Shown: positions 47,358-59,172 of the stretch, piece after piece | Layout: each line of letters opens with the position of its first letter | How positions within the stretch are numbered: the stretch's first letter is position 1 | NCBI RefSeq assembly: GCF_003253735.1 | Contig: NZ_QKYW01000001.1 | Location: 434,001 to 498,000, forward strand | Direction of reading: 5' to 3' | DNA length: 64,000 nucleotides | From: Pseudomonas sp. URMO17WK12:I2 | GTDB lineage: Bacteria; Pseudomonadota; Gammaproteobacteria; Pseudomonadales; Pseudomonadaceae | Notes under the pieces: model-generated | Databases searched by the model: none | What the model saw: the letters and a program-made list of their open reading frames with translations, nothing else | What the model was told of the DNA's origin: nothing | Translations under genes and position numbers: made by a program

Positions 47358-47876
47358 ATGTCTGATTACTCCGACGACTTCTCCGGCGAGAAGAGCAAAA
47401 CCCAGGTCAAGCGCGAGCTGCATGCCCTGCAGGACCTTGGCCAGCGCCTGGCCGGCCTCAAGCCTGACCTGCAGCGCAAGCTACCGCTGACCGACGCGTT
47501 GCGCCGCGCCCTGGAAGAAGCCCCCAAGCACACCGCCAACTCGGCGAAAAAACGCCACATGCAGTTCGTTGGCAAGCTGATGCGCGAACAGGATATCGAC
47601 GCCATCCTGACGCTGCTCGATCAGCTCGACGCTTCCACGCGTCAGTACAACGAACGCTTCCACAATCTCGAGCGCTGGCGTGATCGCCTGATCGCCGGTA
47701 ACGACGAGGTGCTCGAGAAGTTCGTCGTCGAATACCCCGAGGCCGACCGCCAGCACCTGCGTGGGCTGATCCGTCATGCCCAACATGAAGCGGCCCAGGA
47801 AAAGGCGCCGGCTTCTTCACGCAAAATCTTCAAATACATCCGCGAACTCGACGAAAGCCAGCGCGGCCTGCGCTAG
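47358..47876 (+). CDS. darP: Ribosome biogenesis factor DarP (YjgA)
   Basis: A 172-aa YjgA/DarP (UPF0307) protein that associates with late 50S particles. Highly charged and helical; segments [20 protein letters not shown] and [11 protein letters not shown] are typical. I chose ATG 47358, which begins at the family N-terminus MSDYSDDF; a start 42 bp earlier overlaps the promoter region. It sits between pmbA and tldD on the opposite strand, the conserved Pseudomonas arrangement. Confidence 0.93.
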   Translation: MSDYSDDFSGEKSKTQVKRELHALQDLGQRLAGLKPDLQRKLPLTDALRRALEEAPKHTANSAKKRHMQFVGKLMREQDIDAILTLLDQLDASTRQYNERFHNLERWRDRLIAGNDEVLEKFVVEYPEADRQHLRGLIRHAQHEAAQEKAPASSRKIFKYIRELDESQRGLR

Positions 47877-47894
47877 GTTTCGCCAGCTCGCACG

Positions 47895-47912
47895 GCCGGG
47901 GCACGCCCCGGC
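47895..47912. terminator. GC-rich hairpin between darP and tldD
   Basis: Perfect stem GCCGGGGC-AC-GCCCCGGC between the convergent darP and tldD stops. No strong T-run on either side, so a termination role is likely but not certain. Confidence 0.55.
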
Positions 47913-47921
47913 TGCAAACTT

Positions 47922-49364
47922 TCAAGCGCCGGTTCCACCCACGGTGATCGCATCGATCTTCAGGGTCGGCTGGCCGACGCCCACGGGTACCGACTGGCCG
48001 TCCTTGCCGCAAGTGCCCACGCCGCTGTCGAGCGCCAGGTCGTTACCGACCATCGACACCCGGCTCATCGCCTCAGGCCCATTGCCAATCAGGGTCGCGC
48101 CCTTGACCGGAGCGGTGATCCTGCCGTCTTCGATCAGATAGGCCTCACTGGTGGAGAACACGAACTTGCCGCTGGTGATATCGACCTGACCACCACCAAG
48201 GTTGGCGCAGTAGATGCCCTTCTTCACCGAACGAATGATTTCCTCGGGGTCGCTTTCGCCGGCCAGCATATAGGTGTTGGTCATGCGCGGCATGGGCAGG
48301 TGCGAGTAGGACTCGCGGCGACCGTTACCGGTGCGTGCCACACCCATCAGGCGGGCATTGAGCTTGTCCTGCATGTAGCCCTTGAGCACGCCGTTTTCGA
48401 TCAGCGTGGTGCACTGGGTGGGCGTGCCTTCGTCGTCCATGCTCAGCGAGCCGCGGCGCTCGGCCAGGGTGCCGTCGTCGACGATGGTGCACAGCTTGGA
48501 CGCTACCTGCTGGCCGATCTTGCCGCTGTAGTTGGAGCTGCCCTTGCGATTGAAGTCGCCTTCCAGGCCGTGGCCGACCGCTTCGTGCAGCAGCACGCCA
48601 GACCAGCCGGCGCCCATCACCACCGGGAGGGTGCCGGCCGGTGCGGCGATCGCCTCGAGGTTGACCAGCGCCTGGCGCAACGCCTCGCGGGCATAGCCCA
48701 TGGCGCGGTCCTCATTGAGGAAATAGCGGTAGTCGGTACGCCCGCCGCCACCATGGCCACCGCGCTCGCGACGCCCGTTCTGCTCGACGATCACGCTGAC
48801 GTTGAAACGCACCAGCGGGCGGATATCGGCGCCCAGGCTGCCATCGGTGGCGGCAACCAGAATACGATCCCAGACGCCCGCCAGGCTCACCGTCACCTGC
48901 TTGATGCGCGGGTCCAGGGCACGGGTGGCAATGTCGATGCGCTTGAGCAGCTCGACTTTCTGGGCGCGGTCGATCACGTCCAGCGGGTTGTCGGCGGCAT
49001 ACAGCGGCATCACCTCGGTAGCCTTGAACGCCTGCACACGCCCCTGCTGGCCGGTGCGGGCAATCGAACGCGCCGCACGAGCCGCCTGGCTAAGTGCCTC
49101 GGCGGTGATCGCATTGCTGTAGGCGAAGCCGGTCTTTTCACCGGACTGGGCACGTACGCCGACGCCCTGATCGAGGTTGAAACTGCCTTCCTTGACGATG
49201 CCATCTTCCAGCACCCAGGTTTCCGAGACCTGGGTCTGGAAGTACAGGTCAGCCGCATCGATACCAGGGCCGGCCAGCTCGCCGAGTACCCCCGGCAGGT
49301 GCTCCAGGGTCAGGCCGCCGGGGCTCAGCAGCTGCTCGCTGACGGTCGATAACAGGTCGCTCAT
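47922..49364 (-). CDS. tldD: Metalloprotease TldD
   Basis: A 480-aa zinc metalloprotease subunit. The catalytic HExxxH is [12 protein letters not shown] near residue 262. The C-terminal part has [17 protein letters not shown] and the [25 protein letters not shown] segments shared with TldD homologues. It pairs with PmbA. It overlaps the upstream nitrilase gene by ATGA, so the two are coupled. Confidence 0.95.
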   Translation of the reverse strand: MSDLLSTVSEQLLSPGGLTLEHLPGVLGELAGPGIDAADLYFQTQVSETWVLEDGIVKEGSFNLDQGVGVRAQSGEKTGFAYSNAITAEALSQAARAARSIARTGQQGRVQAFKATEVMPLYAADNPLDVIDRAQKVELLKRIDIATRALDPRIKQVTVSLAGVWDRILVAATDGSLGADIRPLVRFNVSVIVEQNGRRERGGHGGGGRTDYRYFLNEDRAMGYAREALRQALVNLEAIAAPAGTLPVVMGAGWSGVLLHEAVGHGLEGDFNRKGSSNYSGKIGQQVASKLCTIVDDGTLAERRGSLSMDDEGTPTQCTTLIENGVLKGYMQDKLNARLMGVARTGNGRRESYSHLPMPRMTNTYMLAGESDPEEIIRSVKKGIYCANLGGGQVDITSGKFVFSTSEAYLIEDGRITAPVKGATLIGNGPEAMSRVSMVGNDLALDSGVGTCGKDGQSVPVGVGQPTLKIDAITVGGTGA

Positions 49365-50215
49365 AAAATCTCCACATCAGGTTGCCGCGGCTCGGCCGCA
49401 GCGAAAAATCGTTTATGTCGCAGCACCGGCATGCGTTCACGGATCGTAGCCTGCTCGGCAGCATCGCGATCGGCCAGCAAAGCCGCCTCGCCATGCGCCT
49501 GTTCGGCCAGCTTACGCCCCCAGGGATCGACGATGAGGCTATGGCCGTAGGTTTCCCGTCCGCCGGGATGAACGCCACCCTGGGCCGCGGCCAGCACATA
49601 GCACTGGGTTTCGATGGCGCGTGAACGGATCAGCACCTCCCAATGCGCGGCACCGGTGACCCGGGTGAACGCTGAAGGGGCCGTGATCAGCTCGGCGCCC
49701 GCGTCGCGCAGAGCGCCATAGAGTTCAGCAAAGCGCAGGTCGTAGCAGACGGTCAAACCCAGACGCCCGACGGGCGTGTCCGCCACCACCACGTGCTCGC
49801 CGTGGGCATAGTCATCCGACTCGCGGTAACGGCCACGGCTGTCACTGACATCCACATCGAACAGGTGCAGTTTGTCGTAGCGGGCGACGAACTGCCCCTG
49901 CTCATCGACCAGCAGTGAGCAGGCCCGCGGCTTGCCCTCGGGCTGCCCCTGCGGCGGCAGCGGCAGGGTGCCGGCGACGATCCATAAATCGAGATCGCGA
50001 GCGGCGCGTTGCAGCCAGGGCAGCACCGGGCCTTCGCCGAGGGCCTCCTGCCGGCCGATTGCGCCCGCGTCACGGCGCCCCAGAGTGGCGAAGTTTTCCG
50101 GCAACACCGCCAACCGCGCGCCACCCGCTGCGGCCTGCTCCAGCAGGCGCCGGGCCTGCTGCAGGTTGGCGGCGATATCGTCCTGGCTGGCCATCTGGAT
50201 CACGGCAAATGACAT
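49361..50215 (-). CDS. Nitrilase-superfamily carbon-nitrogen hydrolase
   Basis: A 284-aa hydrolase of the nitrilase superfamily, branch 10-like (Nit/omega-amidase relatives). The Glu-Lys-Cys triad is visible: Glu in LPENFATLG, Lys in YDKLHLFDV, Cys in [11 protein letters not shown]. Likely a deaminated-glutathione or omega-amidase; the exact substrate is not proven by sequence. I chose ATG 50215 after GGGAGG; GTG one codon earlier is possible. It overlaps tldD and follows yhdP by 14 bp. Confidence 0.9.
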   Translation of the reverse strand: MSFAVIQMASQDDIAANLQQARRLLEQAAAGGARLAVLPENFATLGRRDAGAIGRQEALGEGPVLPWLQRAARDLDLWIVAGTLPLPPQGQPEGKPRACSLLVDEQGQFVARYDKLHLFDVDVSDSRGRYRESDDYAHGEHVVVADTPVGRLGLTVCYDLRFAELYGALRDAGAELITAPSAFTRVTGAAHWEVLIRSRAIETQCYVLAAAQGGVHPGGRETYGHSLIVDPWGRKLAEQAHGEAALLADRDAAEQATIRERMPVLRHKRFFAAAEPRQPDVEIL

Positions 50216-50229
50216 CACGACCTCCCGGC

Positions 50230-53200
50230 TCAGTTGGGCTTCTCGAACGGCTTGTCGAACTTCAGCTGCGGGTCGTGCAGCGTACCCTTGACGTCGTACT
50301 GCACGCTGGCGAAACGCGCCACGCGATCGCCGAGCAGCTTGTCGGCAATGAACAGCGCTCCGCCGATGGCCGGCGCGCCGACGATCAACGCGGCGATCGG
50401 CAGGTTGTTGGTGACCGGCAGGGTGACCAGCAGCTTGGCATCGATACCTTCGTTGACCATGTTCAGGGTGCCGTTGAGCTCCAGGTTACTCGACGGCCCG
50501 GTCATGGTGATCGGCCCCTGGGTGACGAAGACCCCATCGGTGGCCAGCAGGTTGCCCTTCACCCGGTCGTAGCTCAGGCCCTTGTCGAGCAGGTCGGAGA
50601 AGTCCAGGCGCAGGCGGCGGCCGATGGAATTGAAGTTGAGCAGGCCGAACACCCGCAGCGCCGAGGCCGAGCCCTGCACTTCGACGAACTGGCCCTTGCG
50701 CAGCGCGGCGTCGAGGCTGCCGGAATAGCGCTTGAGGTTGAACCAGGCGGGAGAGCCCGGCCAGTGCCCGTCGGCGTCCAGGCGGAAGCTCTCGCTGGTC
50801 GCCGACGGTGCATAGCCCCAGGCCTTGAGCACTTCGGAAAGTTTTTCACCCTGCATGCGGCCCTTGTACCAGCTGCGCGTCTGCCCCGGCACGCCCTGCC
50901 AGCCAATCGCGCCGCCCATGTGCAGGCCCTTGAGGTTGATGTCCAGGTCGCTGAACTGCACGCCCCGGCCATCCGGGCGCGCCTTGAGCGACCAGGTGCC
51001 CATGTCGTCATCGCCCTGAAACACATGGGCGACGCGCAGGTTCAGCGCCGGAATCTGCCGTGGGTCGAAGCTGGCCAACGGGTCGGGGCCTTCAGGCTCC
51101 GGCGCGTCCTCGGTCTTTGGCTTGGCGGCCGGCAGGCGCACGTATTCCATGTCGGCGACGATGGGCCGATCCGCGGCCTCGAACAGGTCGATACGCCCTT
51201 TGGCCAGCGTGCTGTCCAGGTTCAGCGACCAACCACCTTCGAGTGGGCGCAGACCAACGTCGAGATCATCGAGCTGCTGACCGAGCCCTTCGAAGCGCCC
51301 GATACGCAGCTCGGCATCGCTGAACAGGTGCTGGGCGTCCTGACGCGACGACTGCTCGTAGGGCTCGATCGCCTTCTGCCACTCGGCCAGGTTGACCTGG
51401 GCGACACGCCCGCGCACGCGCACACCGCGGCTGGGCGGCAGAATCGCCGGGCCGTCGCCCAGGCGCAGCTCGCCGCGGCTCTGGTCGAACTGCCCCGGCG
51501 GTGCGGCCAGGGTAAAGCTGGCGACATCCGCGTAGTCGAGCCAGTAGCGCTGCTCGGCACCGCCGAAACTCATGCGCCAGTCGGCATATCGCTCATCATT
51601 GCTCGCCTTGCCGAAGGGTGCCGGCAGGGCAATGCTCAGGCCCTTGAGGTTGGAGTCGACACGCAGTTGGCTTTGCGCGCCCTCGAGGCTCAAACGCAGG
51701 CGATACGGCAGGCTGCCTTCGGCGGGCAGCTTCTGCTTGACGCCCAGCCATTGGGTCAGCTGGTTCAGGGCCACCACGCCATTGGCCTCGATATGGCTGC
51801 GCGCCTGGCCCGGCCGGCCATCGGCCACCGCCTTGCCACGAATGGCATGGCCGAGCGCACGTGCGGTGATCGCAGGAGCACTCAGGCCCTTGCCTGTGTC
51901 ATAGCGGAAATCGCCGGTCACGTCAGTCAACTGCAGCTCGGGCTTGCTGATGGTCAGCGCGGCCTTGTCGGCGCTGAAATCGACGATCACGTTGGCCTGC
52001 TCGCCCTTTTGCAACGGGATATCCAGATCCAGCGCGCCATCCAGGGCGCCCTCGCCCTTCCAGCCGGCGAAGGTATCGGCGACGCCCAGCGGGGTTTCCT
52101 GAAGGATCTTCAAGCCATCGCCGACGCTGCTCTGCAGCTTGCCCTTGAGTTTCAGGTGCGGAGTCCGGCCAGGGTCGACGTGGGGGATCTCGGCGAACGC
52201 CTCGCGCACGCGGCTGTTCAGAATACTGCCTTCGGACACCCGCACACGCACGCCGCTGTCTTCGATAAGCACCTGGCCGCGGGCATCGCGCAGCGCCGGC
52301 CAGCCGGGCTGGAAGGCCAGCTCGGCGTCCTGTACGTCGAAGAACAGGCTGATACTGCGTACGGCAGGATCGGGGTTGCGGTTGATAGACCCCTGGTACT
52401 GGAAGTAACCCTCGTTGACCTTGCCACTGTGAATCGCGGTCTTCAGCCACTCATCCAGCGCCGGGCTAAGCACCGGGCTGGGCAGGTATTTCTCGGTAAA
52501 GCGCGCATCGCCATCGCGCATGCCGACGCGCAGGTCCATGTAGTCCTCGCGCTCGGGATCCTTGAGCATGCGGATCAGGAAGTCGCCAGCCACCTTGCCC
52601 TCTTCGCCCACCACCTGCAGGTAGGGAGCGCGCAGGGTGAAACCTTGGTCATCGAGCGTCCAGGTCAGACGGCCCTTGGCCTGCTGATAGACCCAGGCCT
52701 TGGGAAACAGAGTGGTGAGGTGCAGGGAGAAATCTTCACTGTCGACCTTCAGCTCGCCGCCGCCGAGGTCACCGGTGATGCTGCCGCTGCCATTTTCCAC
52801 GGCAGGCGAGGCATGCCAGGCAGAGAAACCCACGCGCTCCAGATTGGCGGAGAACTGCAGCCGCTCCGGGCCTTCGACTTCCGGCTGGAAGCTGGCGTTG
52901 AGGTTGCGCAGCCCGCCATGGGGCTTGAGGGTCTGCAGCAGCTCCAGGGCGGTGTCCGGCAGCGGCGCCAGGCTCTCGACCAGTGGCACCAGAGGGCCGA
53001 CATCGAGGTGATCGGCGCTCAGCTTCCAGCGCTGCGATTGGTCATTACGGGCCGCCTGGTGGCCGAGGGCGATGCGCGCCTCGCCCCAGCGGTTGTCGCC
53101 GCGGCTGAAGGCGAAATCATCGAGCAGCAGGTCGAAATCATCGCCATTGCGCTCGAAGTAGGCATTCAGGGCCAGATCCTTGAGTTCAACGGACTTGCGC

Positions 53201-54057
53201 TGGCCATAACGCCCTGCCATGGCTGGGGCATGCAGGCGGGTAACCGCGCGCTGCAGCTGACGCTTGTCCCATACCCCCCACAACTCGCCGCCCAACTGCA
53301 GCCGCTCCAGGTCCCAGTCGCGGGTCAGCTTGGGCGGCAACCAGGCGGCCCAGTCGCTCTGCGGTGCGCTCAGGTACAGCTCGGCGCGGGCGTCCTGCCA
53401 GTGCTCGGGCTGGATGCGCGTGCGCAGCTGCAGGGCCAGGGGCTGGCCATCCGGCAGGTGCATGCGCGCGTTCAGGCGCTGGCGGCTGCTGCCGTTATCC
53501 ACACTGAGGTTGAGGTCGGTGAGCTGCAGCGGCGACTGCCCGTGGGGCTGGATGCCCACTCGGCTGCCGAGCAAGGAAAGATGGCCGAGTACCTGGGACT
53601 GGCGCAGCGCCTTGGCGATATCCAGCGGCGGTTGATCCTGGCGCTGCGGCAAGCCCTCCACGTGCCAGGCGCCCTGCTCGTCCTCGCGCAGCGTCAGGCT
53701 CAGGCCGTCGAGCTGCAGGTCGGCGAGGCGCGGCTGCCAGGCCAGCAGGCTGCCGAGCAGATCAGGGACTACCTTCACCTGGTCAAGGGCCAGCGCCTGC
53801 TCACCCTCGCCAACGCGCAGATCACGTACCGTGAGCAGCGGCGCGAAGCCGCTCCAGTGGCCCTCCAGCGCGCCGATACTGACCGGCATGCCCAGGGCCT
53901 CGCTGGCGCGGGTTTCCACTTCCTGGCGATACTCGGCCACCAACGGCACCAATTGGCGGCCCAGGCTCACATAGAAGGCGGCCAGCACCAGGCCCAGCGC
54001 ACACAGCCCAAGGCTCCAGCGTAGCAGCGTGGCGAACGCCAGCCCCAAACGCGCCAT
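50230..54057 (-). CDS. yhdP: AsmA-like envelope protein YhdP
   Basis: A 1275-aa protein, the standard length for YhdP (TIGR02099-type). One N-terminal membrane helix (about 12-32, LCALGLVLAAFYVSLG) is followed by a very long periplasmic region of repeating beta structure, ending in the AsmA-like C-terminal domain (LNGTLNMVNEGIDAKLLVTL). YhdP is one of the three bridge-like proteins (with TamB and YdbH) that move phospholipids to the outer membrane. It lies 31 bp downstream of rng, in the conserved order rng-yhdP-nitrilase-tldD. Confidence 0.92.
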   Translation of the reverse strand: MARLGLAFATLLRWSLGLCALGLVLAAFYVSLGRQLVPLVAEYRQEVETRASEALGMPVSIGALEGHWSGFAPLLTVRDLRVGEGEQALALDQVKVVPDLLGSLLAWQPRLADLQLDGLSLTLREDEQGAWHVEGLPQRQDQPPLDIAKALRQSQVLGHLSLLGSRVGIQPHGQSPLQLTDLNLSVDNGSSRQRLNARMHLPDGQPLALQLRTRIQPEHWQDARAELYLSAPQSDWAAWLPPKLTRDWDLERLQLGGELWGVWDKRQLQRAVTRLHAPAMAGRYGQRKSVELKDLALNAYFERNGDDFDLLLDDFAFSRGDNRWGEARIALGHQAARNDQSQRWKLSADHLDVGPLVPLVESLAPLPDTALELLQTLKPHGGLRNLNASFQPEVEGPERLQFSANLERVGFSAWHASPAVENGSGSITGDLGGGELKVDSEDFSLHLTTLFPKAWVYQQAKGRLTWTLDDQGFTLRAPYLQVVGEEGKVAGDFLIRMLKDPEREDYMDLRVGMRDGDARFTEKYLPSPVLSPALDEWLKTAIHSGKVNEGYFQYQGSINRNPDPAVRSISLFFDVQDAELAFQPGWPALRDARGQVLIEDSGVRVRVSEGSILNSRVREAFAEIPHVDPGRTPHLKLKGKLQSSVGDGLKILQETPLGVADTFAGWKGEGALDGALDLDIPLQKGEQANVIVDFSADKAALTISKPELQLTDVTGDFRYDTGKGLSAPAITARALGHAIRGKAVADGRPGQARSHIEANGVVALNQLTQWLGVKQKLPAEGSLPYRLRLSLEGAQSQLRVDSNLKGLSIALPAPFGKASNDERYADWRMSFGGAEQRYWLDYADVASFTLAAPPGQFDQSRGELRLGDGPAILPPSRGVRVRGRVAQVNLAEWQKAIEPYEQSSRQDAQHLFSDAELRIGRFEGLGQQLDDLDVGLRPLEGGWSLNLDSTLAKGRIDLFEAADRPIVADMEYVRLPAAKPKTEDAPEPEGPDPLASFDPRQIPALNLRVAHVFQGDDDMGTWSLKARPDGRGVQFSDLDINLKGLHMGGAIGWQGVPGQTRSWYKGRMQGEKLSEVLKAWGYAPSATSESFRLDADGHWPGSPAWFNLKRYSGSLDAALRKGQFVEVQGSASALRVFGLLNFNSIGRRLRLDFSDLLDKGLSYDRVKGNLLATDGVFVTQGPITMTGPSSNLELNGTLNMVNEGIDAKLLVTLPVTNNLPIAALIVGAPAIGGALFIADKLLGDRVARFASVQYDVKGTLHDPQLKFDKPFEKPN

Positions 54058-54088
54058 TCAGTTCACGCCCCGGCCCGGCCGGGCGCCT

Positions 54089-55546
54089 TCAAAGCAGCAC
54101 CACATCGTATTGTTCCTGGGAGTACATGGTTTCGACCTGGAACTTGATGGTTCGTCCAATGAATGCTTCGAGGTCGGCGACATTGCCCGATTCCTCGTCG
54201 AGCAGGCGGTCGACCACCTTCTGGTTGGCCAGCACGCGGTAACCCTCGGGCTGATAGGCACGGGCCTCGCGAAGGATTTCCCGGAAGATTTCGTAGCAGG
54301 TGGTTTCCGCGGTTTTCAACTTGCCGCGGCCCTGGCAATGGCTGCACGGCTCGCACAGCACCTGCTCGAGGCTTTCGCGGGTGCGCTTGCGGGTCATCTG
54401 CACCAGGCCGAGCTCGGTGATGCCGATGATGTTGGTCTTGGCGTGATCGCGCTCGAGCTGCTTTTCCAGGGTGCGCAGCACCTGGCGCTGGTGCTCCTCG
54501 TCTTCCATGTCGATGAAGTCGATGATGATGATCCCGCCCAGGTTGCGCAGGCGCAGTTGCCGAGCAATCGCGGTGGCCGCCTCGAGGTTGGTCTTGAAGA
54601 TGGTCTCTTCGAGCGTGCGATGCCCGACGAAGGCGCCGGTATTGACGTCGATGGTGCTCATCGCTTCGGCCGGGTCGATGATCAGGTAGCCGCCGGACTT
54701 GAGCGGCACCTTGCGCTCCAGGGCCTTCTGGATCTCGTCCTCGATACCGTGCAGGTCGAAGATCGGCCGCTCGCCCGGGTAATGCTCCAGGCGGTCGGAG
54801 ATTTCCGGCATCAGTTCGGCAACGAAGCTGGTGATTTTCTGGAAGGTTTCCCGGGAGTCGACGCGGATCTTTTCGGAGCGTGGGCTGACCAGGTCACGCA
54901 GGGTGCGCAGGGCCAGGCTGAGGTCCTCGTAGATCACCGAGGGCGTCGGCGCGCTTTTCATCTGTTCGGCGATCTGCGTCCACAACCGGCGCAGATAGCG
55001 GATATCGACGAGAATTTCCTCGGCCCGCGCGCCATCGGCAGCGGTACGCAGGATGAAACCGCCGGCCTCGGCGATGCCCTCGGCAGCCACGCAATCGGCA
55101 ACCACCTGCTTGAGGCGCTCGCGCTCGGCTTCGTCCTCGATCTTCAGGGAAATGCCGACATGGCTGGTGCGCGGCATGTACACCAGGTAGCGCGACGGGA
55201 TCGACAGCTGGGTGGTCAGGCGCGCGCCCTTGCTGCCGATGGGATCCTTGGTGACCTGCACGGTCAGGCTCTGGCCTTCGTGCACCAGGGCACTGATGCT
55301 CTCCACGGCACTGCCTTCACGGCTGGAGATTTCCGAGGCATGAATGAAGGCCGCACGCTCCAGGCCGATGTCGACGAACGCCGCCTGCATGCCGGGCAGC
55401 ACGCGCACCACCTTGCCCTTGTAGATGTTGCCGACGATGCCGCGGCGCTGGGTGCGCTCGACGTGCACTTCCTGCAGGACACCGTTTTCCACCACCGCCA
55501 CACGCGATTCCATCGGCGTGATGTTGATCAGGATCTCTTCACTCAT
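54089..55546 (-). CDS. rng: Ribonuclease G
   Basis: A 485-aa RNase E/G-family endonuclease (cafA). S1 domain about residues 38-125, RNase H-like and DNase I-like catalytic domains with TIDVNTGAFVGHRTLEET carrying the catalytic acids near 300, the Zn-link CEPCSHCQGRG near 404-414, and a short small domain. It lacks the long C-terminal scaffold of RNase E, so it is RNase G: 16S rRNA 5' maturation and mRNA turnover. It follows maf by 81 bp. Confidence 0.96.
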   Translation of the reverse strand: MSEEILINITPMESRVAVVENGVLQEVHVERTQRRGIVGNIYKGKVVRVLPGMQAAFVDIGLERAAFIHASEISSREGSAVESISALVHEGQSLTVQVTKDPIGSKGARLTTQLSIPSRYLVYMPRTSHVGISLKIEDEAERERLKQVVADCVAAEGIAEAGGFILRTAADGARAEEILVDIRYLRRLWTQIAEQMKSAPTPSVIYEDLSLALRTLRDLVSPRSEKIRVDSRETFQKITSFVAELMPEISDRLEHYPGERPIFDLHGIEDEIQKALERKVPLKSGGYLIIDPAEAMSTIDVNTGAFVGHRTLEETIFKTNLEAATAIARQLRLRNLGGIIIIDFIDMEDEEHQRQVLRTLEKQLERDHAKTNIIGITELGLVQMTRKRTRESLEQVLCEPCSHCQGRGKLKTAETTCYEIFREILREARAYQPEGYRVLANQKVVDRLLDEESGNVADLEAFIGRTIKFQVETMYSQEQYDVVLL

Positions 55547-55627
55547 GCGCCCATCTCTTGGCTGAGATGAAGCTGAAAGCAGCGCCAGGCGTAGGTGCCC
55601 GGTTCAACGCGGCCTGCAACCTCTGGG

Positions 55628-56224
55628 TTATGCGCTGGCAGTCGCTTGCCAGCACGGAATCGCGAATTGCGCGAGCAGTTCGGCAGTCTCGCACAACGGC
55701 AGGCCGACCACCGCTGAATAACTGCCCTGCATCTGGCTGACGAACACCGCAGCCAGCCCCTGAATACCATAACTGCCGGCCTTGTCGCATGGCTCGCCAG
55801 TGGCCCAATACGCTTCGATCTGTGTCTGGGTAAGTGGTTTGAAACGCACCGTGCTGGTCACCACACGCGCCTCGGCCCGCGTAGCGCTGACCAGCGCGAC
55901 GGCAGTCAGCACCTGATGCTCACGGCCGGACAGCGCGGCCAGGGTGCTCAGGGCATCCTCACGGTCGACGGGTTTGCCGAGGATGCGCCCATCGAGCACC
56001 ACGGCCGTGTCGGAGCCGAGCACCACGGCGTCGTGGCGATCCTCCAGGGTGGCGAACACGGCCTGCGCCTTGGCCAGCGCCAGGCGCTCGACATAGGCGG
56101 CAGGCGCCTCGGCGGGCAACGGTGTTTCATCGATGGGCTGCACGCGGGCGACGAAGGCAACGCCGATTTGCGTGAGCAGTTCGCGCCGGCGCGGCGAAGC
56201 GGAGGCCAGGTAGAGCGTGGTCAT
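55628..56224 (-). CDS. maf: Maf-family nucleoside triphosphate pyrophosphatase
   Basis: A 198-aa Maf/YhdE-type house-cleaning pyrophosphatase. The N-terminal [12 protein letters not shown] and [18 protein letters not shown] motifs are diagnostic; SDTAV is the dTTP/UTP-type subgroup. I chose ATG 56224 ([11 protein letters not shown]), which matches the family start, over an upstream in-frame start. It precedes rng and follows mreD by 34 bp. Confidence 0.93.
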   Translation of the reverse strand: MTTLYLASASPRRRELLTQIGVAFVARVQPIDETPLPAEAPAAYVERLALAKAQAVFATLEDRHDAVVLGSDTAVVLDGRILGKPVDREDALSTLAALSGREHQVLTAVALVSATRAEARVVTSTVRFKPLTQTQIEAYWATGEPCDKAGSYGIQGLAAVFVSQMQGSYSAVVGLPLCETAELLAQFAIPCWQATASA

Positions 56225-56258
56225 GCACAGGTCTCGCAATCAGGCGCAACAGCGCGGT

Positions 56259-56747
56259 TCAGTTGACTCGCATGCGCCGGTGCACGGCGCGCAGCAGGGT
56301 GCACACCCAGGGCCACAGCAAGGCGCTGACCAGCGCCGGCAGCACGAAGGCCAGGGTCGGCGGGCGGTTGCCGGTCAGGGCGTTGAGCCACAGCTGCACC
56401 AGCTGGGCGACGCCGAACACCACCAGCAACACCATGCTCTGCTGCCACATGGGAAACATGCGCAGGCGCTGGTGCAGGCTCAGTACCAGGAAGGTGATCA
56501 GGGTGAGGATCAGCGCATTCTGCCCCAGTAGCGTGCCGTTGAGCACGTCGGCCAGCAGACCGATGCAGAAGGCACTGGTCATGCCTATGCGGTGCGGTAC
56601 GGCCAGCACCCAGTAGGTGAGAAACAGCGCCAGCCATAGCGGCCGACCAATCTCCATGAAACGCGGCAGCGTGGACACACTGAGCAGCAGGGCCAGCACC
56701 AGGCTGGCCCAGATCACCCAGAGGTTGCTCGAGCGGGTGGCGATCAT
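56259..56747 (-). CDS. mreD: Rod-shape protein MreD
   Basis: A 162-aa inner-membrane protein with about five hydrophobic segments and the family motif GLLADVLNGTLLGQNAL. It completes the elongasome scaffold with MreC, MreB, RodA and PBP2. It overlaps mreC by ATGA, so the two are translationally coupled. Confidence 0.94.
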   Translation of the reverse strand: MIATRSSNLWVIWASLVLALLLSVSTLPRFMEIGRPLWLALFLTYWVLAVPHRIGMTSAFCIGLLADVLNGTLLGQNALILTLITFLVLSLHQRLRMFPMWQQSMVLLVVFGVAQLVQLWLNALTGNRPPTLAFVLPALVSALLWPWVCTLLRAVHRRMRVN

Positions 56748-57730
56748 TGGCGGGGCTCCTCGGCACTGGCAGGTTCTGCCGGCGGGACTTCCGGCGCCTC
56801 GACCGGTGGCGCGTCCTCGATCGGCGCCTCGGCATCGGGATGCTCGAGCGCGCGACGATCGACCGCCTCCTGAGCCTCGGCCGACTCGGCGGCGCGCTGC
56901 TCCGGCGTGCGCGGGTCGGTGAACACCAGCAGCATGTAGCGGGTACGATTGAGATTGGCGGTCGGCACGGCACGGACGATTGCGAACGGCTGACCGGAGT
57001 CATGCACCACCTCGGTCACCGTGGCCACCGGGTAGCCGGCCGGGAAGCGCTGGCCAAGACCGGAGCTGACCAGCAGATCACCTTCCTTGATGTCGGCGGT
57101 ATCGGCCACGTGGCGCAGCTCCAGGCGCTCCGGGTTGCCGGTGCCGGTAGCGATGGCGCGCAGCCCGTTGCGGTTGACCTGCACGGGAATGCTGTGGGTG
57201 GTGTCGGTGAGCAGCAGCACGCGGGAGGTGTAGGGCATCACCTCGACCACCTGGCCCATCAGCCCACGGGCGTCGAGCACCGGCTGGCCAAGCACCACGC
57301 CGTCCTTCTCGCCCTTGTCGATGAGAATGCGGTGGGTGAAGGGGTTGGGGTCGATGCCGATCAACTCGGTGGCCAGCACCTCGTCGTCGACCAGGGCCGA
57401 GGAGTTGAGCAACTCACGCAGGCGCACGTTCTGCTCGGTCAGGGCGGCGAGCTTCTGCAGGCGGCGCTGCATCATCAGCTGCTCGGCCTTGAGCTTCTCG
57501 TTCTCGGCGGCCAGCTCGTTGCGCGAGCTGAGCTCCTGGGTGGCGCTATCCCACAGGGTGACCGGCAGGCGGCCAAGCCAGTAGACCGGCTCGACGATCA
57601 GGCCGAGCTGGCTGCGCACGGAATTGAGCACGGTCAGGCGGGCGTCGACGACCATCAGGGCAGCCGACAGCACGGCGAACACCAAGAGGCGTACACCAAG
57701 CGAAGGACCTTTGGCGAATAGCGGCTTTAT
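56744..57730 (-). CDS. mreC: Rod-shape protein MreC, apparent ATA start
   Basis: A bitopic cell-shape protein of 328 aa if it begins at ATA 57730. The coiled coil spans about 60-110 (NELAAENEKLKAEQLM) and two periplasmic beta-barrels follow (LIGIDPNPFTHRILID). The C-terminus is a Pro/Glu/Ala-rich tail. No in-frame ATG exists before the membrane helix; GAGG lies eight bases before the ATA, and the 15 added codons (IKPLFAKGPSLGVRL) supply the basic cytoplasmic N-terminus a MreC needs. A TTG at 57685 would give 313 aa and cut into the membrane helix. Start choice is inference. Confidence 0.9.
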   Translation of the reverse strand: MKPLFAKGPSLGVRLLVFAVLSAALMVVDARLTVLNSVRSQLGLIVEPVYWLGRLPVTLWDSATQELSSRNELAAENEKLKAEQLMMQRRLQKLAALTEQNVRLRELLNSSALVDDEVLATELIGIDPNPFTHRILIDKGEKDGVVLGQPVLDARGLMGQVVEVMPYTSRVLLLTDTTHSIPVQVNRNGLRAIATGTGNPERLELRHVADTADIKEGDLLVSSGLGQRFPAGYPVATVTEVVHDSGQPFAIVRAVPTANLNRTRYMLLVFTDPRTPEQRAAESAEAQEAVDRRALEHPDAEAPIEDAPPVEAPEVPPAEPASAEEPRQ

Positions 57731-57811
57731 GGCGATTACCTCGTAGCCTGCCCGGAAGCTGCATGCGGCGCGATGGTAGCTTCCGAGCTGCTGCAGCGTG
57801 AGGCGTGCGGC

Positions 57812-59172
<1,361 letters not shown>

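Noticed and set aside
49915..54024. A very long open frame (over 1300 codons) antisense to yhdP
   Set aside because: It mirrors the codon structure of yhdP, a result of high GC at third positions. It lacks a ribosome-binding site, is Gln/Ala/Arg/His-rich without recognisable domains, and yhdP itself has clear homology.
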